From: Bryobacterales bacterium
GTDB taxonomy: Bacteria; Acidobacteriota; Terriglobia; Bryobacterales; Bryobacteraceae
Assembly: GCA_020846745.1 (NCBI GenBank)
Contig: JADLDI010000087.1
Coordinates: forward strand, 1-64,000
DNA length: 64,000 nucleotides
Direction of reading: 5' to 3'
Shown: piece after piece, positions 20,109 through 28,924 of the stretch
Position numbering within the stretch: position 1 is the first letter of the stretch
Layout of the letters: each line of letters begins with the position of its first letter
Notes under the pieces: model-generated
The model's input: the letters and a program-made list of their open reading frames with translations, nothing else
Database searches by the model: none
Told to the model about the DNA's origin: nothing
Program-made: the position numbers and the translations under genes

Positions 20109-21758
20109 ATGCGCGGAATTCTGACTTGTTCGCTAATCGGTCTGCTAACAGCGTTGCCGTCGGCGGCCCAGCAGCGCGACACGGCGCTACGTCCGAAATT
20201 CACCGCATCGCTGACGATTGAGGTGCGGCACGCGCTCACCGGAGACCTGATGCCCGCGCGGGTGTACCTGTACCGCGGTGGCACTCCCCACCGCCTGAGC
20301 CCGACGGACAATCTGCTCTCGCTATTTGAAGATAACTTTTATCGCGAACGAATCTGGCGCCGCACTACCGAGCCGAAGACGCTCGAGATCAACGTCAAGA
20401 ACCAGTGGCACCACCTGTTGCTCGAAGGCAAAGCCACGTTCGAGATTCCTGGCGGACCCGATTACCGCCTGGAAGCCTATCGCGGCTTCTTCTTTGAACC
20501 CGCCACGTCCACCTTCGCCCTCAAACCGGAAGAAAAGAAAACGCTCGTCGTTCAATTGAATCCGATCGCGCCCGGCCGCCAAGAGAAATGGATTTCCGGG
20601 GACGAGCACATCCACCTGATGCGAGCCAAAGAGGATGACGAAGTGTTTCTCAAATGGCTTGACGCGGAGGATCTGAACGTCGGCATGTTTCTTACGGGTA
20701 TGCGCCAGCAGCATTTTGGCGTGCAATACGATTTCGGCGTCGAAGGCGAAGCCCGCGCGCCGCGGCGGTCGATCCGGTCGGGCCAGGAAACACGCAGCGA
20801 CTTCTACGGCCACACGCTGCTATTTGGGCAGAACCGGCTGATCGAACCGGTCAGCATCGGCGCGATGTACAGCAATACGCGCTGGGCCTGGCCGATTCCG
20901 CCGGTGTATTTCGACGAAGGCCACGCGGCCGGCGCGATTGTGGGGTATGCGCATTTTCACGGCAGCATGCCGCATTCGCAGTTACTCATGAACTTAGTGC
21001 TGAATAAGTTGGACTTTGTGGAGATGCTGCAATACGGGTGGATCAAGACCAAGGCATGGTACCAGTTGCTGAATGCCGGGTTGCGCGTGGTCGGCACGGC
21101 CGGGTGCGATTTCCCGGATCCGCACAATCACTTTCAGCCGTGGCCTCGCCACCTGCCATTGCTCGGGCCGGAACGGACGATGGTGAAGACGGAGCCTGGG
21201 CAGTCCGCTTACGAGGCGTGGGCGAACGGGATCCGGCGCGGCGCGGTGACGATTAGCAACGGACCGCTGCTGGAGTTCGAGGTGGATGGTGAAACCTCCG
21301 GCAAGGTGTTCGAGTGGAGTGGCCCATCGAAGGAACTGAAGGCGACGGCAACGGCAGTGTTCTACCGGCCGATACTCAAAGTCGAGTTGATTCTGAACGG
21401 AGAAGTGGTGGCGACCGCTGAAGGCGACGGCAAGCAACGCGAAGTGACGCTGCCGTTCACCAGGACGATAAAAGAAAGCTCGTGGATCGGGGCGCGCGCG
21501 AAGACCGTGAGTTACGCGGGGGAGCCTGAAATCTGGGCTCACGCGAATCCGGTTTACCTGTTGAAAGACGGGAAGCCGGTCTACATCAAGCGCGACCGCG
21601 ACGCTTTGCGCGAGCGCTGGCAGCCTGAGCTCGATTACTACCGTACGGGAAACCTGCCGTTCGAACAGGAGCGGCACCGGCAGGAGTTATTGCGGTTGGC
21701 CGAAGAGACCGCCCGGTTGCTGGAAGGGCCTCAACCTCGATGGCCTCGCCGCGACTAG
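20109..21758 (+). CDS. Secreted CehA/McbA-type metallohydrolase, paralogue
   Basis: 549 residues starting at the ATG at 20109 (a GTG two codons upstream is possible), with a signal peptide (GILTCSLIGLLTALPSAAQQ). It carries the motif WISGDEHIHLMRAKEDDE, then VGYAHFHGSMPHS and VVGTAGCDFPDPHN, matching the order of motifs in the gene at 10404, including the LLNAG motif before the third site. It ends with the same beta-sandwich (KVELILNGEVVATAEGDG). The aspartate-to-glutamate change in DAHIH versus DEHIH may alter metal use or substrate. The amidohydrolase gene follows after 18 bp, so the two likely share a transcript. Confidence 0.82.
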   Translation: MRGILTCSLIGLLTALPSAAQQRDTALRPKFTASLTIEVRHALTGDLMPARVYLYRGGTPHRLSPTDNLLSLFEDNFYRERIWRRTTEPKTLEINVKNQWHHLLLEGKATFEIPGGPDYRLEAYRGFFFEPATSTFALKPEEKKTLVVQLNPIAPGRQEKWISGDEHIHLMRAKEDDEVFLKWLDAEDLNVGMFLTGMRQQHFGVQYDFGVEGEARAPRRSIRSGQETRSDFYGHTLLFGQNRLIEPVSIGAMYSNTRWAWPIPPVYFDEGHAAGAIVGYAHFHGSMPHSQLLMNLVLNKLDFVEMLQYGWIKTKAWYQLLNAGLRVVGTAGCDFPDPHNHFQPWPRHLPLLGPERTMVKTEPGQSAYEAWANGIRRGAVTISNGPLLEFEVDGETSGKVFEWSGPSKELKATATAVFYRPILKVELILNGEVVATAEGDGKQREVTLPFTRTIKESSWIGARAKTVSYAGEPEIWAHANPVYLLKDGKPVYIKRDRDALRERWQPELDYYRTGNLPFEQERHRQELLRLAEETARLLEGPQPRWPRRD

Positions 21759-21776
21759 CGAATGTAATACTGTGAT

Positions 21777-23036
21777 ATGCGCTTAGCGCCCCTGTTTGTC
21801 CTGACTTGCGCGATCGTGGCCGCACAGCCCCGGTATGACCTGCTGCTCAAAGGCGGCCACGTAATCGATCCGCGAAACAACATGAACCGCCCGATGGACG
21901 TGGCGATTACCGGGAACCGTATCGCGCGGGTTGCGCCGTCAATCGCCTCGAGCGAAGCCAAGAAGGTGGTTGACGTGAAGGGGCTCTACGTTACTCCGGG
22001 CCTGGTGGATATACACGTTCACGTATACGCCACGACAGGCCAGAAAGGCGCTTACTCCGGCGATAACAGTGTTTTTCCCGACGGCTTCACGTTCCGCTCC
22101 GGAGTAACTACGGTGGTGGACGCCGGCAGTTCCGGGTGGCGCAACTTTGCCGACTTCAAAGATCGCGTGATCGACCGCTCGAAGACTCGCGTGCTTGCCA
22201 TGCTCAACATCGTCGGCCACGGGATGGGGGGAAAGGCGGTCGAACAGCGCCCCGTTGATATGGACGCGGCGGCAACGGCGAATGTCGCGAAACGGTATCC
22301 GGAGACGATCGTGGCGATCAAGACGGCGCATTTCGCCAGTCCCGAATGGGTAGCGGTGGACACCGCGGTGGAAGCGGCAAAGGCAGCCAATCTGCCCGTG
22401 ATGGTGGATTTCGGGCCGGCGTTCCCGACACGAACGTATCGCAGCCTGGTGCTCGAACACTTGCGTCCCGGCGACATCAGCACGCATCTATATGGCGGTC
22501 CGCACTCCATCATCAACGACGAAGGTAAGGTGCTGCCTTACTTGTTCGAAGCGCGCAAACGCGGGGTGTTATTCGACGTGGGCCACGGCGGCGGCAGCTT
22601 CTTCTTCAACGACGCGATTCCCTCCATGCGCCAGGGTTTCACGCCCGACACCATTTCGACGGACCTGCATATCTTTTCGATGAACAACGCGATGAAGGAC
22701 ATGGCGACGACGATGTCGAAGATTTTGAGCATGGGGGCGCCGTTGGCGGACGTCATCCGGATGTCCACGGTGAGTGCGGCCACGGCGATGAAGCGCCCGG
22801 AACTAGGCCACCTGAGCGAAGGCGCCGTGGCCGACGTTGCTGTGCTTCGCGTAGACAAGGGACAGTTCGGGTATCTCGACGTTCGCAATGCGCGGTTCAC
22901 GGGGACGCAAAAGATCACCTGTGAGTTGACGGTGCGGAACGGGGCGGTGGTATGGGATCTGAACGGCCGGGCGGGCGAGGACTGGCAGACGTTCTACGCC
23001 AAACCGGAGAATCGCAGACCGGAAAAACAATACTGA
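21777..23036 (+). CDS. Secreted amidohydrolase/deacetylase family metallohydrolase
   Basis: 419 residues with a signal peptide (RLAPLFVLTCAIVAAQ). Motifs: LLLKGGHVIDPRN (N-terminal sheet), VDIHVHVYATTG (HxH), a probable carboxylated lysine in VAIKTAHF, GDISTHLYGG, FDVGHGGGSFFF and TISTDLHIF (catalytic aspartate). This set fits the dihydroorotase-like 'amidohydrolase/deacetylase' group (EF_0837-like), which acts on N-acyl or cyclic amide substrates. It is probably co-transcribed with the metallohydrolase upstream. Its stop lies 5 bp from the convergent tag gene. Confidence 0.87.
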   Translation: MRLAPLFVLTCAIVAAQPRYDLLLKGGHVIDPRNNMNRPMDVAITGNRIARVAPSIASSEAKKVVDVKGLYVTPGLVDIHVHVYATTGQKGAYSGDNSVFPDGFTFRSGVTTVVDAGSSGWRNFADFKDRVIDRSKTRVLAMLNIVGHGMGGKAVEQRPVDMDAAATANVAKRYPETIVAIKTAHFASPEWVAVDTAVEAAKAANLPVMVDFGPAFPTRTYRSLVLEHLRPGDISTHLYGGPHSIINDEGKVLPYLFEARKRGVLFDVGHGGGSFFFNDAIPSMRQGFTPDTISTDLHIFSMNNAMKDMATTMSKILSMGAPLADVIRMSTVSAATAMKRPELGHLSEGAVADVAVLRVDKGQFGYLDVRNARFTGTQKITCELTVRNGAVVWDLNGRAGEDWQTFYAKPENRRPEKQY

Positions 23037-23041
23037 GGGTG

Positions 23042-23626
23042 TCACCGGCGGCGAAGTTTGCGGCGCACGAAGCACTCGTCCAGATGGTCGTTGACCAAGC
23101 CGACCCCTTGCATGAAGGCGTACATGGTGGTGGGGCCGACGAAGGTCCAGCCACGCTTCTTCAGTTCTTTCGAAAGGGCGATGGACTCGGGGCAGGTGGT
23201 GATTGTGCGAAGGGCGTCCCACGTGAGTTCTTTGGGGCGCGTCTTCGGGTCCGGACGGTAGCGCCAGATGAACTTATCGAGCGAGCCTTCCATCTCTACC
23301 ATTTCGCACGCCCGCCGCGCGTTGTTGATGGTCGACTCGATTTTGCCGCGGTGACGAACGATGGAGGCATCACCCAAGAGGCGATCCACGTCCTGCTCTC
23401 CGAAGGCGGCGACCTTCTCGAAATCGAACCCCTCAAAGACCCGGCGGAAGTCTTCCCGTTTGCGAAGAATCGTTAACCAACTGAGGCCCGATTGAAAGCC
23501 TTCGAGGCAGATCTTTTCAAACAGGCGTGTATCGTCGTGAACCGGGACGCCCCACTCGCGATCGTGATAGGCGACGTACAGCGGATCGGTTCCGCACCAG
23601 GGGCAGCGCGTTTTTTCGGCACTCAT
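23042..23626 (-). CDS. tag: DNA-3-methyladenine glycosylase I
   Basis: 194 residues from the ATG at 23626, the family's normal length; upstream in-frame codons would add an unlikely 49-residue extension. It shows the N-terminal zinc-binding CPWCGTDPLYVAYHDREWG, the glycosylase core LFEKICLEGFQSGLSWLTIL, the FVGPTTMYAFMQGVGLVNDH segment and the C-terminal zinc ligands DHLDEC. The enzyme removes 3-methyladenine from alkylated DNA in the cytoplasm. GGAAAG lies upstream. It is divergent from the aldolase gene with a 136-bp gap that must hold both promoters. Confidence 0.95.
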   Translation of the reverse strand: MSAEKTRCPWCGTDPLYVAYHDREWGVPVHDDTRLFEKICLEGFQSGLSWLTILRKREDFRRVFEGFDFEKVAAFGEQDVDRLLGDASIVRHRGKIESTINNARRACEMVEMEGSLDKFIWRYRPDPKTRPKELTWDALRTITTCPESIALSKELKKRGWTFVGPTTMYAFMQGVGLVNDHLDECFVRRKLRRR

Positions 23627-23762
23627 TGGGGGTCTTTCCATCGTAGCGTCTAGGCGAAAGCCCGCAATTTGGCGGCGTGTTGGGTGCGTACACGCAAAAT
23701 CGAGGTTTTGTTTGCGGTACGCGGCGTGCATCAGGAAGATGTACCGGAAAGGAGTCGCCCGG

Positions 23763-24563
23763 ATGTTTGACATTAGGCGTCGTGTGCTGAATCACGACGT
23801 GCTGTTCGGTTCGTTTCTGAATCTCGGATCGGCGCTGACGGCCGAGATTGTCGCGATGGCGGGGTTTGATTTTGTACTGATCGATCTGGAGCATGGCGCT
23901 GGATTTGAGGCGCACCTGCTTGGGCAACTGCAGGCTATCGCCCACACGGGGGCGGCGCCGATCGTGCGTGTGGAAAGCCTGGACCGGCCGCGGTTCCACC
24001 GTGTGCTCGACCTGGGAGCGCAGGGGATCATGGTACCGCATGTTGACACGCCGGAGATGGCGAAGCAGGCAGTGGCCGCGATGCGCTACCCGCCGACGGG
24101 TGTGCGTGGCGTGGCGATGATGAATCGTGCCTGCGGCTTCGGCACGACTTTCAATGAGTATGTGAAGACGTCGAGCCAGACGCTGCTCGGCATCATGCAG
24201 ATTGAAAGCCCCGAGGCCGTCGAGAACGCCGAAGCGATTGCTGAGGTGGACGGCGTGGACGTGCTGTTTGTCGGTCCGCTGGACCTGTCGCATTCGTTGG
24301 GGATTACCGGACAGTTCGACCATCCCAAGTTCATTGAGGCGGTGCGTAAAGTGGCTCGGGCGGCGGAGCACACGGGCAAAATGTCGGGCATCCTGATGCC
24401 GAAGCCGGAGTTCTTTGCGACCTGCTTTGGAATGGGTTTCCGGTTCCTGCCGTGCAACTCAGATGGCGGGATGCTGAATGCGGCCGCGCGAAATTTGTTG
24501 AAGTCTCTGCAGACGGCGAAGGATCAGGCGCTGGCGCTATCGGACTTGAAACCCCAATCGTAA
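23763..24563 (+). CDS. HpcH/HpaI-family class II aldolase
   Basis: 266 residues from the ATG at 23763, chosen for AAAGGAG eight bases upstream. Signatures: FVLIDLEHGAGF, PIVRVESLD, GAQGIMVPHVDTPEMA, IMQIESPEAVENAEAI and VLFVGPLDLSHSLG. These define the metal-dependent pyruvate/2-oxo-acid aldolases (4-hydroxy-2-oxovalerate or 2-keto-3-deoxy-sugar-acid type). The retro-aldol substrate cannot be assigned. It stands alone, with a strong shared terminator after it. Confidence 0.92.
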   Translation: MFDIRRRVLNHDVLFGSFLNLGSALTAEIVAMAGFDFVLIDLEHGAGFEAHLLGQLQAIAHTGAAPIVRVESLDRPRFHRVLDLGAQGIMVPHVDTPEMAKQAVAAMRYPPTGVRGVAMMNRACGFGTTFNEYVKTSSQTLLGIMQIESPEAVENAEAIAEVDGVDVLFVGPLDLSHSLGITGQFDHPKFIEAVRKVARAAEHTGKMSGILMPKPEFFATCFGMGFRFLPCNSDGGMLNAAARNLLKSLQTAKDQALALSDLKPQS

Positions 24564-24587
24564 CGGTCTGCTTTGGTGGTTGGGAAA

Positions 24588-24623
24588 CAGACGGGGGTGG
24601 CTGCTGTCAGGCATCCCCGTCTG
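24588..24623. terminator. Bidirectional terminator between convergent genes
   Basis: A 12-bp stem (CAGACGGGGGTG / CATCCCCGTCTG, one G-T wobble) with a 12-base loop sits in the 68-bp gap between the aldolase and epimerase genes. T-rich sequence follows on both strands (ATTGTGTTT on plus, TTTCCC on minus). The G-T pair is a wobble on the plus strand. Confidence 0.7.
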
Positions 24624-24631
24624 ATTGTGTT

Positions 24632-25576
24632 TCAGGCCGAATGGCTGGCTTTGTACCACTGCAAAGTGCGGCGCAGACCTTCTTCCAACGAAAAATGCGG
24701 AGCGTGGCCTAACTTAGCCGTGGCGAGTTTTGTACACGCCATCGAGTCGCGAACGTCACCCTCGCGCGGCGGGCCGTAGTTGGCCGGGATGTTAGTCCCT
24801 TCCATTTCGTTGAGCACCTGCCAGACCTTGTTTAGAGAGAATCTGCCGCCGTTGCCGGCATTGAAGGTTTGTCCCCCTGTGCCTGGAGCGCGGGAGGCTT
24901 TGATGCAGAGACCGGCTACGTCTTCGACAAACGTGAAGTCGCGGGTTTGTTCGCCGTCGCCGTGTATGGTGGGCGAACGGCGCTCGACGAGGCAGCGCAG
25001 GAAGATCGAGATGACGCCGGAGTAAGGGCTGGACGGATCTTGCCGCGGACCATAGACGTTGAAGAATCGGAGCGCCGTGCCGTTCAACCCGAAACACTGG
25101 TGGAAGACGCTGATGTACTGCTCACCCATCAGTTTCTGCGCCGCGTAGGGCGACTTAGGGTTCGGCAGCATCGACTCTACCTTGGGCAAGGTCGGCGTGT
25201 CGCCATAAGCCGAAGAGGACGCGGCAAAGATCACCTTGCCGGCTTTGCCTTCGGCGCAGGCGCGGAGCACATTGAAGGTACCGTCGATGTTGACTTCGTG
25301 TGAGGGAACGGGTTCGTGGATCGACCGTGGCACGGAGGGAATCGCGGCTAAGTGGTAGACGACGTCGGCTCCACGCAAGATGGGCGCGATGCGGCCGTAA
25401 TTGCGAATATCCGCGTCCTGTAAGTCGATCTGCGAAGATACTTCGTCGAGGTTACTGCGCTTACCTGTCAGGAAGTTGTCGATTACGGCAACTTCCGCCC
25501 CCGACTCCCCGAGCAGTTTGCGGACTAAGGTCGACCCGATGAAACCGGCGCCGCCTGTAACTACATACCGGCTCAT
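24632..25576 (-). CDS. NAD-dependent sugar-nucleotide epimerase/dehydratase (UDP-glucose 4-epimerase-like)
   Basis: 314 residues, an extended SDR: Rossmann motif VTGGAGFIGSTL, catalytic Ser region FAASSSAYGD, and Y-x-x-x-K in SPYAAQKLMGEQY. Later motifs RFFNVYGPRQDP and HGDGEQTRDFTFVEDV are typical of UDP-GlcNAc/UDP-Glc 4-epimerases. The reading frame extends 113 codons upstream, but the true start at 25576 overlaps the upstream stop as ATGA, a coupled arrangement. It is the last gene of a four-gene operon with a glycosyltransferase fusion, so polysaccharide or glycolipid precursor synthesis is likely. Confidence 0.93.
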   Translation of the reverse strand: MSRYVVTGGAGFIGSTLVRKLLGESGAEVAVIDNFLTGKRSNLDEVSSQIDLQDADIRNYGRIAPILRGADVVYHLAAIPSVPRSIHEPVPSHEVNIDGTFNVLRACAEGKAGKVIFAASSSAYGDTPTLPKVESMLPNPKSPYAAQKLMGEQYISVFHQCFGLNGTALRFFNVYGPRQDPSSPYSGVISIFLRCLVERRSPTIHGDGEQTRDFTFVEDVAGLCIKASRAPGTGGQTFNAGNGGRFSLNKVWQVLNEMEGTNIPANYGPPREGDVRDSMACTKLATAKLGHAPHFSLEEGLRRTLQWYKASHSA

Positions 25577-26418
25577 AATCCGAGGCTCGCAATCTGGCGT
25601 TCCATATAACGCAGGGAATCGTTGGCGATCTTTTCGGCTCCGGCCTTGAAGTCGAATACTTCGAGGGAAACGTAGCCGTGGTAATTCCGTTTGGCGAGCG
25701 TCGCCAGCACGGGTTCGAAGGGATAGTCTCCGGTGCCCGGGTGCCGGCCGTCGCGTTCGTTGACGTGAACGTGGCGGATCAGGTCGAAGAACCGATCTAC
25801 TACGATTTCGTGTGGTTCGGTTTCGTCGGCGGCGTTGTGCGTGTCGAACATGGTGCGCACCGCGGGGTGATTCACCTGTTTGACAATCTCGACCGCTTCG
25901 GCCACCGTGTTGCAAACATCGGAGTCGGCGCTGGGAAGCGATTCCACTAATACGGTGATATTACGCCGGCCGGCGTGCGGGGCCACTTGAGCAAACCCTT
26001 CCGTCCAGCGGCGAGTGGCTTCCGCCGGGGTCGAGCCGCCGGTGGTGGAACGCTGCTTGGGCGAACCAAACACGAGAATGGCCGGTTCGTCGCGCGAGAT
26101 GTCGCCGCAGAGGTCGATCAAATCGTGGATGTGCTGCCAGCTTTTCTCGCGCAGCGCGGTGTCAGGCGTGGTGACGTGCAGGCCTTTAGGCGCCACCATG
26201 AGCCAGTGCAGGCCGACGAATTCGAGTCCCTCTCCATCAATAATCGAGCGGAGATTACGGCGCTCGTCGGCGGTGATGGTGGCGGGGTACTCGTTCAACG
26301 TGAACGGCGCGATCTCAATAGCGTCATAGCCGGCCTTTTTGATGGCGCGGCAGGAATCGGCGAAGTCCCATCCTTCGAAAACTTCGTTACAGATGGCGTG
26401 ACGGAAGCGATAAGCCAT
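25573..26418 (-). CDS. Sugar phosphate isomerase/epimerase (xylose-isomerase-like TIM barrel)
   Basis: 281 residues with the AP-endonuclease-2 type TIM-barrel pattern: GYDAIEIAPFTLNEYP, FVGLHWLM, ITVLVESLPSADSD (metal-binding Glu), MFDTHNAADE, HVHVNERDGRHPGTGDYPF (His and Asp/Glu ligands) and YVSLEVFDF. Such proteins isomerise or epimerise ketoses and related sugars with a divalent metal. It overlaps the epimerase gene by 4 bp (ATGA) and starts 7 bp after the dehydrogenase stop. Confidence 0.9.
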   Translation of the reverse strand: MAYRFRHAICNEVFEGWDFADSCRAIKKAGYDAIEIAPFTLNEYPATITADERRNLRSIIDGEGLEFVGLHWLMVAPKGLHVTTPDTALREKSWQHIHDLIDLCGDISRDEPAILVFGSPKQRSTTGGSTPAEATRRWTEGFAQVAPHAGRRNITVLVESLPSADSDVCNTVAEAVEIVKQVNHPAVRTMFDTHNAADETEPHEIVVDRFFDLIRHVHVNERDGRHPGTGDYPFEPVLATLAKRNYHGYVSLEVFDFKAGAEKIANDSLRYMERQIASLGL

Positions 26419-26425
26419 GAATTAC

Positions 26426-27445
26426 TTAGTGTAGGTGGTCACTTAGGGTGTGGACAACCTTGATGGCGCCGGCCGGCGGATCGACGATGGCGCCATAGTC
26501 GCGCCAGGGCTTGCGCGTGAGCATCGAATCGAGCAGTTGCGGGCTGAAACGTGCGATATCCTTGACGGCGGCGTCGAAGGCACCCGGATGGGCGTTCACG
26601 CTGCCGAACACCGTTTTGTTGCCGATGATCATGTCGAGGAAGGGTACGTGGCCGTCGCCATTGTGGGCTCCGAGAACGGCACAGACGCCATTGGGCGCCA
26701 GCAGCGAGAGTCCACGGAAGGCGGCTTGCGTCGATCCAGCGGCTTCAATGACGATGTCGGCCTTTTCCAGGTTGTCTGTGCGGTAGCGAATTCCTGCCCG
26801 TGTCAGCAGAACAGCACGGGGGTTCGAGGGGTCTTCCAGGGAGTGAACGGTCACATCGATCCCGCGCACCTCGAGCGCGAGCGCCGTCAGCAAGCCCACC
26901 GGACCGGCGCCGAAGATAAGGGCGGTGCGCGGCGTTGCCGGATGCAGCCGAAGGGCGGTGGCGATGGTTTTTTCGACGACGCTGAGCGGTTCGACGAGAA
27001 TGGCGCGGGAGAGAATGGTTTGCGGGATAGGGATCAGGTCGGCGGCGGCGTCTACCGCAAATTCGGTGAAGTACCCGTGGCGCCCAAAAATGCCGCGCTC
27101 TGTGAACTTTCCTGTCGTGCACAGGTCGCGGCGGCCGCGCCGGCATTCGAGACAGGGAAGCGGGCAACCACGGCGGACCGTGGGCACCACCCAATCGCCT
27201 ACCTGCAGATCCGTCACGTCGGCGCCGAGGCGAAATACCCGGCCCACCGCCTCGTGGCCGATGGTCAGGAATTTTTCGCCAGGCGGTGGATAGCCACGGT
27301 GGAAGGTCGCCAAGTCCCGATCGGTCCCGCAGACGCCAACCTCCAGTACCTGCCAGATCACATCGTGCGGCCCCAAGGTGCTGGGTGGTTCGCATTCGCG
27401 GTGCGTCAGTTTACGAGTCTCAAAATCCAGCCCGACCGCGATCAA
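26426..27445 (-). CDS. Zinc-dependent sugar/alcohol dehydrogenase (glucose dehydrogenase-like)
   Basis: 339 residues of the MDR superfamily: catalytic zinc region GVCGTDRDLATFHRGYP and FLTIGHEAVGRV, four clustered cysteines for the structural zinc (GCPLPCLECRRGRRDLC) and the Rossmann motif IFGAGPVGLLTALAL. The YPPPGEK and WVVPTVRRGC segments resemble archaeal-type glucose/galactose 1-dehydrogenases, which oxidise aldoses with NAD(P). Gaps to neighbours are 7-10 bp, so it is part of the operon. The preceding GT2-methyltransferase and following isomerase suggest a dedicated sugar pathway. Confidence 0.9.
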   Translation of the reverse strand: MIAVGLDFETRKLTHRECEPPSTLGPHDVIWQVLEVGVCGTDRDLATFHRGYPPPGEKFLTIGHEAVGRVFRLGADVTDLQVGDWVVPTVRRGCPLPCLECRRGRRDLCTTGKFTERGIFGRHGYFTEFAVDAAADLIPIPQTILSRAILVEPLSVVEKTIATALRLHPATPRTALIFGAGPVGLLTALALEVRGIDVTVHSLEDPSNPRAVLLTRAGIRYRTDNLEKADIVIEAAGSTQAAFRGLSLLAPNGVCAVLGAHNGDGHVPFLDMIIGNKTVFGSVNAHPGAFDAAVKDIARFSPQLLDSMLTRKPWRDYGAIVDPPAGAIKVVHTLSDHLH

Positions 27446-27455
27446 GGGTAACTCC

Positions 27456-28871
27456 TTAGACTGTCCCGGATTTGCGGGTCACCATGATGACCGATAGCCC
27501 ATCCCAGGGGATGAGATGGTCGAGCGCCCGCCAGAGCCACACCGTCTTATCGAACAGTTTGAGCGTAGGTTTACTGAGATGCGCAGCTTTCAACACTTTG
27601 GAGGTGAACCACCAAACGGGCCGCGACACGCGGTTGAGCTGATGTGTGCGCTCGACCTTCAATCCAGCCGAGGTGCAGAGCTTCTCGAGATCGGCGAGCG
27701 AGAATCGCCGCCGATGGCCCAGGGTCTTGTCCAGCGAACCGAAAAGAGCCGGGTTCTGGGGTACCAGGATGATTACGGTTCCGTCATGGCGGGCAGTACG
27801 TGCGGCGGAGCGCACAACGGCGGCCGGATCGGCCGAGTATTCCAGCACATTCAGGCAGAGGACGGTGTCGAAGGCGTTCGCAAAGGCCTGGTAATCGGCA
27901 GGCGCGTTCGGATTGAGGTTGGTCACCTGTACGTGCGGCGTGCGTAGGAACCGATTGCGCAGGGCGTGCAGATACACGGGGTCGTGCTCGCCAGCAACGT
28001 AGTGCAGCCGGCGCCCGATCAGGCGGCCAGTGACGGTACCGATACCGGCGCCGATCTCAAACACCCGATCGCCGAGGTACGGCCGTAAGATGTTCACCAC
28101 CCAACTGACGAACGCCGGCGTGCCGGTCAAGTTGTTGAGATGCGCGCGGCCGTAGGGCTGTACGTAGAGGTCGTCGACCAGCCAGAAGTAGAGAATGGCA
28201 CCGAGCGCTTTCAACCCGTCCTTCCAGCCGATCTTCTTGCCTTCCTCATAGGTCCGGCAGTGATAGGAGATCGGGACCTCGTAGATGCGCAGCTTGCGTT
28301 TAGCGCATTTCATGGTGATCTCGGGTTCAATGCCGAAGCGGTCCGAACGGATCGGAATACTTTTCAGCAGGTCGGTCCGGAAAACCTTGTAGCAGGTCTC
28401 CATATCCGTCAGGTCCAGGTTGCAGAACATGTTGCTGAACCAGGTCAGGAACTTGTTGATCTGCGAGTGCCAGTAGGGCAACACGCGGGTTTGCGTGCCG
28501 GCCAGGTAGCGCGAGCCGAACACCGCGTCGGCATGTCCATCGAGGAGGGGCCGAAGAAGGGCGGGATAGTCGCCGGGATCGTATTCGAGGTCAGCGTCCT
28601 GGATCAGGCAGAAATCACCGGATGCGTGTTGAATGGCGGTGCGGACCGCGGCGCCCTTCCCCTGATTGATGGTGTGGCGGTGGAGCTTGATCGCCGGTTC
28701 TCGAGCGGCCAGCCGGTCGAGAATGGCGCTAGTGCCGTCTGTAGAGCAGTCGTCCACTACCACCACTTCGCGTTCCATCTGTTCTGGAATGGGCGCGTTA
28801 AGAACTGCCTCCATGCTCCGTTCCACCAAGGTGCGCTCGTTATAGACGGGCACCAGAATGGACAGCTTCAT
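27456..28871 (-). CDS. Fusion of GT2 glycosyltransferase and class I SAM methyltransferase
   Basis: 471 residues. Residues 1-230 are a GT2 domain (LSILVPVYNERTLVE, VVVDDCSTDGTS, LIQDADLEYDPGDYP, FGSRYLAG, MKCAKRKLRIYEVPISY) of the dolichol-phosphate-sugar synthase kind. Residues about 255-420 are a methyltransferase with motif I VFEIGAGIGTVTGRLIG, an acidic residue (AGEHD) for SAM ribose and FDTVLCLNVLEYSADPAA. The C-terminal 50 residues are hydrophobic/aromatic (VWLWRALDHLIPWDGL). The first gene of a four-gene operon, it lies 53 bp from a divergent gene. Confidence 0.92.
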   Translation of the reverse strand: MKLSILVPVYNERTLVERSMEAVLNAPIPEQMEREVVVVDDCSTDGTSAILDRLAAREPAIKLHRHTINQGKGAAVRTAIQHASGDFCLIQDADLEYDPGDYPALLRPLLDGHADAVFGSRYLAGTQTRVLPYWHSQINKFLTWFSNMFCNLDLTDMETCYKVFRTDLLKSIPIRSDRFGIEPEITMKCAKRKLRIYEVPISYHCRTYEEGKKIGWKDGLKALGAILYFWLVDDLYVQPYGRAHLNNLTGTPAFVSWVVNILRPYLGDRVFEIGAGIGTVTGRLIGRRLHYVAGEHDPVYLHALRNRFLRTPHVQVTNLNPNAPADYQAFANAFDTVLCLNVLEYSADPAAVVRSAARTARHDGTVIILVPQNPALFGSLDKTLGHRRRFSLADLEKLCTSAGLKVERTHQLNRVSRPVWWFTSKVLKAAHLSKPTLKLFDKTVWLWRALDHLIPWDGLSVIMVTRKSGTV

Positions 28872-28884
28872 GTCAAAGACCCAG

Positions 28885-28890
28885 TATAAT
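28885..28890 (+). promoter_or_regulatory. Possible -10 box of the Gfo/Idh/MocA gene
   Basis: A perfect TATAAT lies 34 bp before the ATG at 28925 within the 53-bp divergent gap. No convincing -35 hexamer is found 16-18 bp upstream, so the assignment is weak. Confidence 0.35.
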
Positions 28891-28924
28891 GGAGGCGAAA
28901 TTTCAAACCGGGAGGTCTTCTTCT

